Assembly (NCBI GenBank): GCA_037447655.1
Contig: JBBHKE010000308.1
Span: 80,812 to 144,811 of the forward strand
Length of the DNA: 64,000 bases
Direction: 5' to 3'
Source of the DNA: Zygnema cylindricum
Taxonomy: Eukaryota; Streptophyta; Zygnematophyceae; Zygnematales; Zygnemataceae
A program made the position numbers and the translations under genes. Below the pieces are notes generated by a model that had not been told where the DNA came from, did no database searches, and saw only the letters and a list, made by a program, of their open reading frames with translations. Of the stretch, positions 48,318 through 60,445 are shown one piece after another. How positions within the stretch are numbered: the first letter of the stretch is position 1; each line of letters starts with the position of its first letter.

Positions 48318-50902
48318 CTAAGTTGCTGCGCCTTCCTTTTTCTTCTTTGGCATCCGGTATCCTCCAACAACACAAGCATGATCTCTCTCGAATGGTTCCA
48401 AGGTGAGCTGTTCAGTTGGCTTGAACTGTTCTTGTTGCAGTTTTGCCACTTCTCGGGCAAAAACCGCCTCTGCAGGAACTGTGGAGTCAATGCAGTTTGC
48501 CTTAATACTGATAACAAAGTGACCGCCGGTTTTCAAAAAGTAGTGTGAGTTCAAGGCAACAATACGTGCCTGCGAAAAAAGACATCGACATAACATTAGA
48601 GCCAAAGGAAAAACGGGGGTTTTAGGTTTCAAACCAGAAGAGTCCTATCAGGAGAAAGCTGAAGAGCATGGGTAGATGAATGAACATCATTATGAGCATC
48701 AAAACGGATTTATCACACATCAGGGGTGTGAAGGGGAATCCATAGTTTCATCATTTGCTCATGAAGTTATAAGGACACTAAGCCTGAGGCAGTTATAGCC
48801 GGTAGCTGGAGCCAGGAAACTGGGAGTGAACAACAAAGCCATAACTCAAAAAATCAGTTTTTCTTATTGGCAAAGTTTGGTACTTACCTGATCTGGCTGG
48901 GCCACATCTGCGAAAACGGTGTCAACCATACCAACGAGCATGCGATAACGTTGAGGATGACGAGCATCTTCAATAATTGGAATCACATTGGTTCTCTTTT
49001 TCGCCATATTAACCAAATCACGGCCACTGCGAAGGGAGAACTCCACAGCATAGACAATCCCGGTCTGCAAAAGAAAAAGATAGAAAAGTGCAGTTCAATC
49101 AAACAGTAACGAAGCACAACCTGCCAGTCGGCGAATGCCACACATCTGATCCTCAGTTTATATAGGCGATAGCAGACGGAATCAACATGAAATTATCTCA
49201 TAATATACACAATTTACTGTATATACTGCATAATAAGCGTGTAGTACAGGATAGCCACATAAAGCGTTTCCCTTAGATTATGCAAATTTGAGCTATGACA
49301 ATAAGCGGAATCAGAGAATACACGCCAAGGAATACGCCTCACACAAAAACCCAAAGAGCGTCAGGTCAGCTGTTGCACATACCGGTCCGACAACATCAGA
49401 CACGTGTGACACAGTAGTGCCAGAAGCAGCTCCTAGATAGAGGACATGAGCTCCAGGCTTCTGCAATTGTCAAAAAAAAAAAATTAGTGGTTTGAGGAAA
49501 AAAAATCTTTCCCTCATGGTTAAGTGAGAGACCGCACAGTAATAGAGCATGAAACTAACTTACACTCACTGACTCTGGATATTTCATAAATGCCCACTGT
49601 TGGTACATATAAATAAGAACCACACGTTCTTAATTGCAATTTGAGCCAGCAATTCAAAAACCTGCAAATTAGGGCAGTAGCTCAAAGAATTCAGATAATG
49701 TCGTCCAAAATTCACATATTATCGTCCAGCATTAACATATTATCCTCCAACATTACCACATTACCACATTACTTACCATCCAAATATTGTCAACTCCTCC
49801 AAGAATAGCGGCGGCCAACTTTGATCTGAAGGGATTCCACACTCTGTACTCCGTCTTGGCCCCATCCTCTGCCTGTACTCAAGTCAAAGCCTCAAACCCC
49901 AAACCCGGGCCCAAACCCGAAACAACAAAAACATGTAAACAAAAACAGACAAAAAGTGCCCTTTAAAGGAGCTTGTCCATGGAATAGTGCCCTTAGCCGC
50001 AAAAAACCAGCAAGATCATCAACAAAATCTTACCTCTATGCTTATTCTCTTTTCTCCATAAACACTATCTCCAGGAACCAGGTTCTTCGTCAGAAGGGCA
50101 TCTTCCTTCCCTCGTCCGATAAAAACACCCTCGTGACGATGAGGCTCGACAATCACTTTCGCTCCTCCCTTCATGCCCCCTCTCCCTCCTCTTCCTCCCC
50201 TACCAGGAGGCCCACCTCTACCTCTCCCTCTCCCCCTATCCCCTCCCCGGCCTCGACCGCCTCCCCTGCCTCCTCGATCTCCTCCTCTCCCTCCCCATGG
50301 TGAACCGCCTCTCCCTCCTCCACCTCCACCTCGGAAACCACCTGTCAGAAAAAAACATAGAATATGTTAATAAACTTCAAAATTTCGCTAAAAACACAGG
50401 AACAGAATGTCGAGCTTAGCCCTTAAAGAGGAATTTTTCCAGTGAGTAACCCCTAAAGGGAGTTTGAAGTAAGAAGAATAAACAGCCATCTAAACCCCTA
50501 AGCCCTGAAACGAACGAGGAAGAATAGGGAACATGCACGAAAAAATTGAGCAAAAGTAAAGCTAATAAACCAAACAGAGAAGAAGAGAAGTGAGGATACA
50601 AGTTAATAAATGAACTAAAATAAGACGGAGAAGGAAGAGGAAAGAGGACAGGCGACAAAAGTCGGAGGGGAAAACCAATGAAGGCAATGAGAGGACAAAA
50701 AAGAAAGATGTTAGGACAAAGCAGAAATCGGAGAAGACAAAAAAAGCCAGAGTGAAAAAATCAAAAGGAGAAAATTGGAGACAAGATAGACAAGAAAAAA
50801 AAAGAACGAGCAAACCAGCTGATGGAAAGAGAGGCGCGGACAGAAGACAGAGATAAGATGACCAGCAAATAGGAACACACCTCTAGGTACAGGCGACCGC
50901 AT
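48318..50902 (-). CDS. FIB: Fibrillarin, rRNA 2'-O-methyltransferase; complete
   Basis: Catalytic subunit of box C/D snoRNPs in the nucleolus; it methylates rRNA riboses using S-adenosylmethionine. Six minus-strand exons (50881-50902, 50034-50341, 49777-49872, 49383-49460, 48888-49064, 48318-48569) total 933 nt in phase, giving 310 aa, the usual plant length. The N-terminus MRSPVPRG leads into a Gly/Arg-rich domain of about 65 residues ([12 protein letters not shown]). Then come [39 protein letters not shown], the SAM-binding [60 protein letters not shown] and the C-terminal [15 protein letters not shown]. All expected blocks are present. As in Arabidopsis fibrillarin genes, intron 5 appears to contain a box C/D snoRNA. 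Confidence 0.97.
48692..48762 (-). ncRNA. Candidate box C/D snoRNA in fibrillarin intron 5
   Basis: On the minus strand a 6-bp terminal stem (ATGAGC with GCTCAT) encloses box C ATGATGA (48,748-48,754), D' CTGA (48,720-48,723), C' GTGATAA (48,710-48,716) and a non-canonical D box TTGA (48,699-48,702). Total length is 71 nt. Arabidopsis fibrillarin genes are known to host U60-type snoRNAs in the fifth intron, and this is the corresponding intron. The TTGA box and unproven rRNA pairing keep confidence moderate. Confidence 0.5.
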
Positions 50903-51395
50903 GTCTACGAAATACTGCCAATAATGGCGGTAAGGAAGAAAAGGAGAGGAAGAAAAGGAGAGGAAGAAAATAGAGCAGAAGAGAGCGGCTACAGTAAAAC
51001 TTGAGTTTTGAGTGACGGAGTAAAGAGAAGAAAATGAAGTGGAGAGTGAAGAGAAGTGATTCAGAGTTTCAGGGCGCCGCCGGAGCCGCCAAGAGTTGCT
51101 ACAATTCTGCAGAAACTGACGAGTTGCCGTACTGAATATGTACTGTACTGTACCGTATTATACAGCAATGAATGGTCCTGTAGCGTACTTTAATTTACTT
51201 CACTGAACTGTACTGTAGGCAGCAATCGTGGCAGCATGCGGTATATGGGGGTTCATAGCCTTGGTTTCATGTGGGGAAATTAATGGAAAGTTGGAAACCC
51301 TGGGTACTGCTCGCTTATACAGTTCGCGTACTTTACGATAGACACCCGTATATACGCGTATTGTACGGGGTAACAATTGGCGTCTCTGGGGTTGT
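50903..51395. promoter_or_regulatory. Upstream region of fibrillarin
   Basis: Should contain the fibrillarin promoter (minus strand). A purine-rich repeat (GAAAAGGAGAGGAA) lies near 50,935-50,970 and TACTGTACTGTAC words near 51,140. No telo-box or TATA box was recognised. Confidence 0.3.
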
Positions 51396-51688
51396 TTCAT
51401 TATAGGGAATTGCTAATCGCAGAGACGATTTTTGCTGCGCGCAGGTAGTTGTCAGAAATTGTACATTTGAAGTACAATTTCGTACAGGCTACGTACCTTT
51501 AATTTCAGATCTGACGGTCAATCCGTCGAACAACTTTGACTGGCGGAATATTGTACCGGCGGTTAAAAAAGTGTCGCGCTTGCAAACGTGTCATAAAAAA
51601 AAAAAAATCACACGGCCGGCGCAGGTTTACTGTAACCAAACTGCGACAGCCACATATAAATAAAATGGCTGCGCGCAAGTAGTTTACT

Positions 51689-52587
51689 GCAAAAATTAGT
51701 GTTGTGTATCGGTAAGGATTTGCCGATAACCGATATGGGCCTTTTTTCGGGGACCCGATAATCGATATATTGGTACGATATATCGCTATCGGTCTTATCG
51801 CCGATAAGTAGCCGATAATATCGGCTACTTATCGGCGATAATGCCGATAACGATAACTATCGGCGATAACTGTATCTGTACAGATAAATGTACGGCATGT
51901 ACACTCAACTGTACGTCTTATTCCCCCGACGCGCCCTACTCGTAACCCCTGAGGTACCTACTAATCAGATCATTTGTACAAGCCGAAAGTACATTTGCCG
52001 GCATAAGATGTGTACGTCTTTAGTACGGCTCCACTTAAAACGATGTACCTTTCACATCCGACGCCGTGGCTTTGTCCCTTTATTTTTTGGGATCCACTGC
52101 AAACCTGCCACGTGTCAATCCGTCGGCTTTTTTGGCAAAAGCCGCCAAAAAAGCCATTCCGAGATGCCTGCGCTCACGCTGACCGTCCGCTCGTATTTTC
52201 TCATTGAATGTCGTCCGTTCGATTCCGGCGGCGAGCATAATGTTATTTTGCATCCGTTGTACTTTGTGTCCGCCGTCTTTTTACCGTTCCATGATAATCA
52301 GTTTATCAGTACAATTCCGTACGTTCCCGTAAAATTTATGTTCAGTTAACCGCCCAAAAAGTACTACAAAGTGCAACGTATTTTTTTGTCAAATTCCGTA
52401 CATTTCCCGTAAACAACCGTACATTTTTCGTAAATTTACCGTTCAATTTACCAGACAGAAAGCACTCTAGACAGAAAGTATAGAAAGTATAAATATATCG
52501 GGACCGCTGACCGTTCGATAACCGATAACTATCGGTATCGGTGTTATCGCGATAAGTTTTTTACCGATACACAACACTAGCAAAAAT
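51689..52587. mobile_element. hAT-like MITE with perfect 8-bp target duplication
   Basis: The element spans 51,697-52,579 (883 bp). It starts TAGTGTTGTGTATCGGTAA, ends with its inverted copy and is flanked by GCAAAAAT on both sides. Subterminal DNA is packed with ATCGGT/ACCGAT. It has no transposase. Relatives are at 63,679 to the window end, 2756-2930 and 23,785-23,935. Confidence 0.85.
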
Positions 52588-53910
52588 GAAATCAACCCGC
52601 GAACCGTTACATTGAACTTGGACACATATTAAAGGACGACGTACAACATGTGTAAACTCGCACGAAACCAAATAAACTTCGTACAAAATAAAAATGTGTA
52701 CCCGACTACCCGCGTATAAATATCGATTAAACTAGAATGACACGTCGTCACGTCCACGATGGACGTGACAACGAGTTGATTTCATTTTTGCGGCTAACGT
52801 GAAGTGGTAAACTACACCGCGCATCGTTATTAGTTTTAAAGTTTAAATAGTGTGCAAGTAAATATACCGTCATTGACGCTAATTAAGAATTTGATTTTTT
52901 TTTTTTTTAAAGGTTTATTCTAATTTCCGCGTTAACGCTAATTTGGGGACAGCAAAAATGGAATATTTTCCGTACGATTGTACACATTAATCTATGTAGC
53001 CGTACACAATCTTAAAAATTGTACGACGACGCTAAATCGAGTATCCGTACCGATCAGACAATTTTACGGCGGTTACGTCTTAACGCTATACCGCGTAACA
53101 TAACGTATATTTTTTTTTGTTTTGGTTTGACGTTTACGGAATTGGTTAACACGCCACGCCGTAGCTACATGTAACTTGGACGTATGGCCGTAGTTCCGTT
53201 CGTCCTTGTCTCATGTATTCTAATAACGTCCTTTTTGGGTGGTTTTATTACAGTTAAGTATGCTAATATGTGTCTTAATTGTAATAAGGGTGTTACCTCG
53301 TATGTCTTTCGGACGTCTCACCTGTATTAATGCCAACGTTGTTCCGTATTAGCGTAAATGGTGACACTAAAATGAACCAAAAAGTACATACCGACCAACC
53401 AAATAATAATTCACGTCACGTGATTGGTCGTCAAAGATTACACGTGTCGTATTTTTTATCCACGGAAACATGATGGCTTTTTTTAAGATGCATCAAAACA
53501 CGCATGTCTTACCCGCTGCCTTTCCAAGAAAGATCCGTACATTCAATGAGCTGCCATGTTTTCTCACGTCGTTTTCATGAAAAACGTCCATTGTCAACCA
53601 CGTGCATACTCTCACGTTGAAAACTGACGCAAATTTTAAAACTTTCCCGCTCACACCGTGTCGTTTTTAAAATGGAAATATTTGACTTTCAAACAAAATA
53701 TATGATTTTAAAATTTTGAATGTTCAAATTTTTGCCAAGCATTTCCCTCCTTTTTTTCACAACAGATTCCCTTCCCCTCCTATATATACTCGTCGTTAAC
53801 TCCAACAATGGCACTCTTTTCCTCCCTTCGCATCTACCTTCGTTGTTACATTTTTTTTCGGTTGCTTCATGTTTATCTTTCACAAGTTGCCGTGACTATC
53901 TTAAGAAAAT

Positions 53911-54307
53911 ATGTGGCCCATTACCACCTTTTTTGCGGCGAAAGCCAGAGCTCCCGCTATATTTTTCCCACCTCCGGTTGAGGAGGAGATGGAGTGCGGC
54001 GAGAATGAGGGGGACGGAGAGGCCGGTGAAGGGATGCGATCACCAAATGATGACACCCTCATGGAAGGCGGTGGGTCCGATTTCGGCTCACCCCCAAATT
54101 CATCTCCTGACTCACCGCCAGACTCACCGCGTGTGGACCACGGTATCGGCTCGGTGGTGAGACGCAAGCTCGAACACGTGTCGACAAAGGTTGCACGCGT
54201 TGGTGTAATCAATTGGATGATTGCGGATTGTAATACAAACGGAAAGGAGTGTCTTATACCGAGGACCGTGAAGAAGTTTCCGGAACACTTTACGGGCGAA
54301 TATAATA
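53911..54307 (+). pseudogene. Possible N-terminal exon of the pogo-like transposase
   Basis: ATG at 53,911 opens a frame with an acidic, Pro/Ser-rich start and then VARVGVINWMIADCN, followed by RTVKKFPEHFTGEYNT and a GTAAGC donor near 54,308. The FP..F.G....N pattern is what I associate with N-terminal regions of DDE_1-type transposases. Its next exon was not found with confidence; a frame near 54,571 (TLKRRRVDEEINW) follows a TAGCAG acceptor. Confidence 0.4.
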
Positions 54308-54661
54308 CAAGTAAGCAATATTAACTTTTTTTTCTTACCTTATATGACTTTTTATGGCTGCATACATTGTGTTTCTCAATATAGAATTCGCTTATATTGT
54401 GGCATTTTGTTAATCTACCTTTATGTGTTCGTTATAATTTATATTTTTTTTTCCACGCCCCCACCACATTTTCTAAATGTTGTTATGTTGGATCCTCCTG
54501 CACCGTCGTGAAACACCGGCGACAACGTCTCGTTGCTTGTGGTTCTAATATACTAATATTGTTAGCAGGCAGCCACATTGAAGCGCCGACGAGTGGATGA
54601 AGAAATAAACTGGCGACGACAATACGTCGTCGCGACAACGATAAAAATGACAAACTACAAT

Positions 54662-55173
54662 ACCGAGCATATTTTAATTACTAGTTTTTAGTTAGTACAA
54701 TAAGTATGAACCTTTGTATGGGTGACGAGGCTTTGTCTTTGTCCCATTGTTGGAATCGCGGAATCATTAAAGCGCGATATTTTTTGATTCACTTTCGTCG
54801 TCGCCATGTTGGATTATCCAAAAAAAATAGGGACACGATGACTTTCCTTTGTCGCGGACCACTAGGTCTGTGAGTGTAATTTGCACGTCTATGCCAATCT
54901 TGGAATCTTCTAAACAGTGAACCGCGACAACTCTTAATTTTTTTTCGTCGTCACACTGTTGGAATGATCAAATTGATAGGGGTAGCGACGACTTCGTGCC
55001 GTCGCGAACAACTAAATCTGTAAGTATATTTCGAACGCATATAATGCGTAAAAACCTTATGCATTTTTTTTACGTATGACGTGTCCTTTTTAAGACAAAC
55101 TCCTATATTCTCTCATCTTTTTGTGTAGCCACCTCTTTTTCTTCATTTTTTTTGTCATTTGTGGCTAATTTAC
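54662..55173. other. Interior spacer of the pogo-like element
   Basis: AT-rich, with several GTCGTCGC/GCGACGAC words related to the palindromes further downstream. No supported gene. Confidence 0.4.
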
Positions 55174-57412
55174 ATGGAGGGCAGCAGCCAGTCGTATAGG
55201 CGACAGCGTAGCGTCTTGCGGTATCGTCGTCGCTACCCTCCATTACCTCAGCGTAGTCTACGACGTCGGCCAATAGTGCAAAGGGAAGAGGTACGAAGGA
55301 ATGGAGTGGGAAGAGAAAGACCCACGAGGGAAAGGCAAATACCGAGGGGGGTAGAGAGGGAAAGAGATGTCACGGAAACCGTGATAGGAGAAAGGGGTAC
55401 AGCGGAGGAATTAGCGAGAAAAAAGGAGGCGGCCACTTCGCTACAAATCGGTTGGGTGCCGCCGGAGGGGAGGGAGCGTGAAAGGGAGGTGAGAGAAGAG
55501 GTAGAGATGGAAGGATTACATCGGTTGGGGGAGGAAAGGAAGAGTCAAATTTGGATGAGGGAGTAAAGGAGGGAATTTTACCGGAGGAGGGAAGGGTGCC
55601 GTCAGAGGGGAGGGAGCGTGAAAGGGGGGTGAGAGAAGAGGTAGAGATGGAAGGATCGACACCGGTTGGGGGAGGAAGGGAAGAGTCAAATTTGGATGAG
55701 GGAGTAAAGGAGGGAATTTTACCAGAGGAGGGAAGGGTGCCGCCGAAGGGAAGGGAGCGTGAAAGGGAGGTGAGAGAAGAGTTAGAGATGGAAGGATTGA
55801 CACCGGTTGGGGGAGGAAGGGAAAAGTCAAATTTGGATGAGGGAGTAAAGGAGGGAATTTTACCGAAGGAGGGAAGGGTGCCGCCAGAGGGGGGGGAGCG
55901 TGAAAGGGAGGTGAGAGAAGAGGTAGAGATGGAAGGATTGACACCAGTTGGGGGAGGAAGGGAAGAGTCAAATTTGGATGAGGTAGCAAAAGAGGGGATT
56001 TTACTGGTGGAAGGAAGGGAGGAAAGAGGAGAATCGGTAAATGTGATGTGGGGGGAGGCGGTAGAAAGTGAGATGATTATGGGAGAAAAAGTTCCATTAC
56101 AGGAAGAGGGTGGAAAGACGGTAATGGGTGTAGACGAGGGGGAGATAGAGGCGACGGCAAAAGAGGGAGAGGGAAGTGAGGCGCGACAAAAGGTAGAGAT
56201 AAAATGTAAAAAAAAAAAAAAAAATTAATACTTCTTGATGAAGGCGTCGAGGAGGAAAATGGTGGGGGTTTTGGGGAAGATAATTTGTTGAGTGAGGAGA
56301 GGGAGGGGAAGACACAATTGGGAGAGGAAAGAAAGGGAAAGGAGGCGATGGTTGAAGAGGGCGGGTTTAGTGAGGATAGGGGAAGATTAGGTACAAAGAG
56401 AAGGATAATAAAGAAAAAAATAATAGGCTATTGTGAAACCGTGGAGGAGGAAGGAGTGGGGGGAGAGGCGAACGTCGACAAAGGTGGGGGGATTGACGCA
56501 CAAAGAAATATAGGTAGGAAAAAGGAGATAGCAAAGGGTAAGCGTAAATTGAAAGATGACAATGACGAATTATACGTCCCCTCGTCTTCGGATAGTGACG
56601 AGAGCATCGAGGACGGTGAAGAACCGCCGGAAGACAAGCCGGAACCCGAAATTTTGGAACCCATCGACATCGTGGTGTGGAAAAACGAGGATGATCCCAC
56701 CACCGAGGACGAACAAACTCCGGATAGTGAGGAAAAGCAACGTGAGGAGGATTTTGATGATGACGACGACGTGTTCGGAGCGCCTCCCACGCCGAATAGG
56801 GAGAGAGCCATTGTAATGGCTCCTCCGCATCCTCAGCCTCCATACCCGGTTGAGCATCCCGATTGGTATGTTCCTCCTCCCACTGGAAGGGAGGAAATGG
56901 ACAGTTTCGTGCCTCGACCCGAACATTATATTCCGGTTGCCGAATGGCCGGAACACTGGAGGTATGGTGAACCCCGACCCCTATACCCGGAAGCGAATCA
57001 TTTTCCCCAAATTCTCGACATCCCCTCTGATGTCACCGCACATCCAACATGGTTGTTTATCTCGCTTGAGGACCGAGGCTCAAACTTTGCCCACATAAGG
57101 CAATTTGATCCGGTGGATCCCCGGTTAACGTGGGTTGTTCGTGGGGAGGACGTTTTTCGGGTAAATTTCCCGGACGTGCTACGTCACCATCATCCGTGGG
57201 ATCCGCGGCTATACTACATCCTAAAATTTTGTCGAGTAACCCCCGAGGTACTTGCTCTCCGAGATGCTCGTACAACGATATTGGAAAAATGTCGCAATGT
57301 CAGAGTGCCACGCTCTCGCCTTTGGGAAACACAAAGGGTTCCACCACCGTTTAGGCCACCTTCACCTCCGAGAGGAGAGGATTTGCCTTTAATAATCGTG
57401 GCATTCACTTAA
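55174..57412 (+). pseudogene. Acidic repeat protein of the pogo-like element, broken by two frameshifts
   Basis: Three consecutive frames (55,174-55,566; 55,551-56,228; 56,285-57,412) read as one protein. The first part is Arg/Glu-rich. The middle has about four 47-residue repeats (LDEGVKEGILPEEGRVP, REREVREEVEMEGLTPVGGG). The last has an acidic Ser/Asp/Glu stretch and a Pro/Trp-rich domain (HPDWYVPPP, YIPVAEWPEHWRYGEPRPLY, VPRSRLW). The first frameshift is a one-base loss near 55,519, visible by comparing repeat unit 1 with unit 2. The second lies at or after a 17-A run at 56,208-56,224. No known family is recognised. Confidence 0.5.
55440..55990 (+). repeat. 141-bp coding tandem repeat, about four units
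   Basis: The word GGGTGCCG recurs at 55,454, 55,595, 55,736 and 55,877, an exact 141-bp period (47 codons). Units differ by scattered substitutions, and unit 1 lacks one base. Confidence 0.85.
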
Positions 57413-57587
57413 CAATTAGCTGCTCAACAAGAACAAATAAGAGCGGATCGGGAGCAATTGACGAGGCTCACACGGGCATTGTCGAATAAAAAAAAACGGT
57501 AATTGGTATGTATTTCTTTCTAACTCTTACTCCATTATATCACTTCCCGTGTTTCAACCACACACTTACTTCTTGAATGTCATTGCT

Positions 57588-57915
57588 GAATCTTGAAATG
57601 GCTGCAAATACTTCAACCAGCGACTACCAACATTGGTCGCTGAATTTAGCGACGACTGCAGGCCGTCGCTGAACCAAATTTTATTTTTAATATATATATA
57701 TATTTTATGAATTGTGCCTGTCATTTTTTTTTTTTTTTTTTCACTTGTGGTATGTTTGACATTGCGACAACTTCAACTCGTTGCTCAATTAGCGACGACA
57801 ATCTGTCGTCGCTGAATCTTGAAATGTCTCCAGATACTTGAACCAGCGACGACCAGTTTTGGTCGCTGAATTTAGCGACGAATACAGGCCGTCGCTGAGC
57901 CAAATTTATTACGAT
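57588..57915. repeat. Palindromes and tandem copy between the two coding regions of the pogo-like element
   Basis: Two copies of a segment of about 100 bp, starting GAATCTTGAAATG at 57,588 and 57,815, each contain CAGCGAC...GTCGCTG and AGCGACGA...CGTCGCT palindromes. A further perfect palindrome, AGCGACGACA/TGTCGTCGCT, lies at 57,791-57,813. Confidence 0.75.
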
Positions 57916-58043
57916 ATATATAATTTTTTAAAAGTGAATTAGGACTGACAATTTTTTGTTTCTTTTATGTTTTTTATTTTTCCTTTCCTTTTGTTGCAGA
58001 TTACCAAAAAGCAAGTCGGTGGTGAAAGGGCCGGGTTGCGTCA

Positions 58044-59810
58044 TTGAGAGACATACGGGCGACGAAACATACTTTGTCGTCTGCGGTATTTGGAAGAAGA
58101 AGTGTGGTGGTGACAAAGGCACTGCCGGGTAGGGGAAAGAAAGAGTTTCCATGGGTCACAACAGTGCACTCGGAGTTAGTGGATGAGTTTTACCGCTTCA
58201 AAAAGGCGGGTATGAAAATGTCACAAACCATTGTAGGGACCATGGCTGCTCATATCATTAAACAAATGAAAGAGGAGAATGGGAGACTATTCGTCGACAA
58301 TAAGGGTAAGGAGATTAAAATGAAAATGACAAAACGATGGACGCAACGGTTTTGCGAAAAACACAGTATTGTGACGAGGGCTCAAAAAGGAAAATTACAA
58401 TTAAGCCCGGAGAAGGAGGAATACATCGAAAAAACAGTAGCATATCACATGGGTGAATTAAAAAGAGGATTTTTATCGGGTAAGTTTTTAGAACATTTGT
58501 ATAACTCATTGCTATATGTTGTAATATATGTTACATATATATTATTCTAAATTTTGTTTTCTAAGGTTATAAATGCAAATAAGCGAATGAAAGTAGTTGC
58601 CCCAACCATCATACTTTCTTGTGTTGTGTGTTACTTACAATTTTATGTGTTATTGTGATTATAGGTCGCTACAACGAGGATCTAGTCGAAAACATGGACG
58701 AGACCCACATGGTTGTAAATATGGATAACAAAAAGACGTTGGGTTTTCGCGAGGACGAGGTGGTCAAATACGCGGATGTTGCCGGAGGTGGAGAGTCGAT
58801 GACTTTGATGGTTCGACTCACGGGCGGAGTGAACGCCCGAATTGAATCTCCTATGTTAATCTTCGCCAACAAGCTCCGTTCTTATCCAATCAAGGGCATC
58901 CACGATGACATACCAGGTGTTTTTCTTTCTATATGTGTTTTTTTCCTATTAAATATTGACGTTATTGTCTAACTTATTTTCCCTTATACAAAACACCCAA
59001 AATATTAAATATGAGGTGATATGTTGTTTATATTGATTTCTCCCCAAACACTACTCGCCCTCTCTCTCCCTCCCTCACTCAATATCTTTTCCCACTCTCT
59101 TTTGTAGGAGTTTGTTACCGTACCGGGCCGAAAGGTTGGAACGACAAGACGGTCTTCCCACAATGGATCGCCGAACCGCGGTCATACCAAGGTGACCGTG
59201 ATGGGCGTGAAAAGGTTATATTTGTGGACAACTGTGGCGGTCACAATATGTCCGAGGAATAAAACACCGATTTACGCGCAAAGAGAACTACACTCCAATT
59301 TTTTCCTCCGTGTGCAACGCATTTAGTGCAACCTGCCGATTCATTTGTAATTTCTAAAATCAAAGAAGTGTGGTCAAGAAAATGGGAAGATTGGAAGATG
59401 AAGGGGGTAGAGAGCCACAAGTGGTCCTTACCTAGGGGCCAAAAATGGTCTGGTAAGTTAGTTGGACCGGGTAAAGCCTTTTCTTAAAGTTGGCACGTGA
59501 TTCGATACGAGAGGTGAACGAAATGAAGGACAAAAATGGCATGGGATGGGCACGAAAGGCGATGATCCAGTGTGGATTGTCATTAAAGGATGGCAAATGG
59601 GAAGAGAGCATGCTTACGCAAGATTTGCAAGTCATAATAATGAAATGGCAAAATCATTTCGATGGCGACGAGGTGCCACCTCCATCGGCTCCCGCACGAG
59701 ATTTACTCCAACTTCTTCGAGAGGCCGACATTCCAGATAACAAAGCCAGTCATGACGAAGGCTTAGAGGAATACAGTGATTATGAGGCACTTTTTAGAGA
59801 AGTGGTTTAA
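58044..59810 (+). pseudogene. pogo/CENP-B-type DDE transposase, degenerate
   Basis: Exons are about 58,044-58,479, 58,665-58,916, 59,109-59,451 and a last frame at 59,490-59,810; the first three join in phase. Order: ALPGRGKKEFPWV with a helix-turn-helix region; KRWTQRFCEKHSIVTRAQKG (Tc5/CENP-B-type HTH); ENMDETHMVVNMD with the first catalytic Asp; YRTGPKGWNDKTVF; FVDNCGGHN with the second Asp; and FFPPCATHLVQPADSF with the third acidic residue. Such DDE_1 transposases move elements with TA target sites, matching the termini. An in-frame TAA just after the GGHNMSEE block, and an out-of-phase last exon, show it cannot make a full product as sequenced. Confidence 0.8.
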
Positions 59811-60099
59811 TTAGGAGTAGCGGTATAATGGATTATGGGCCCTTTGCAAATCTGTTTATTAATAGTGTGGATTTTTTTGTTAATTTTTTTTTATGTTTTT
59901 TTTATAGGTTGTAACAAATACTTTTCTTTTACTGCAGTATGCAAAATACATTGTATTTCTTTCTTTGACGATGAATATTATCTATCCCTCTTTCATTTTT
60001 TTGTTTTCATATTGTTTATGATACCTGAATGGCCAAAAATAAAGATGAAATGTATTTGTAGTGACGGTGTATAATCGTTTCTATGTTTTGATTATCATT

Positions 60100-60445
60100 C
60101 TTCCATTCAGCGACGGGACAGTCTCGTCGCTGAGTACCATAAGACCTTATTTTAACTCGGTGTTTGTGCTGAATTGTTAAAAAAAAAACATGCCATTCAA
60201 CACTGAGGAATGCTCGTCGTTGACTGGTATAATTCAAAAAAAATACCATTCAGCGACGAGATGTTCTCGTCGCGACGAGACTTTGTCGTTGCTGAGTACC
60301 TAAAGACCTTGTTTTGACTCACTATTTGTGTTGAAATGTGCAAATTGAAACATGCCATTCAGCACTGAGGAATTCTCAACGTTGACTGTCAAAAAAAAAA
60401 AAAAATACCATTCAGCGACGAGATAGTCTCGTCGCTGAGTACCAT
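60100..60445. repeat. Second cluster of CAGCGACGA palindromes
   Basis: Three units start CCATTCAGCGACG (60,103, 60,247, 60,409). Each is closed by TCTCGTCGCTGAGTACC or a near match, with related CATTCA(G/A)CACTGAGGAA copies between. They resemble the palindromes at 57,588-57,915 and follow the transposase 3' end. Confidence 0.7.

Noticed and set aside
48640-48650. CTGA at about 48,645 as the D box of the intronic snoRNA
   Set aside because: It would give an RNA of over 100 nt without a terminal stem; the 71-nt version has a 6-bp stem and better box spacing.
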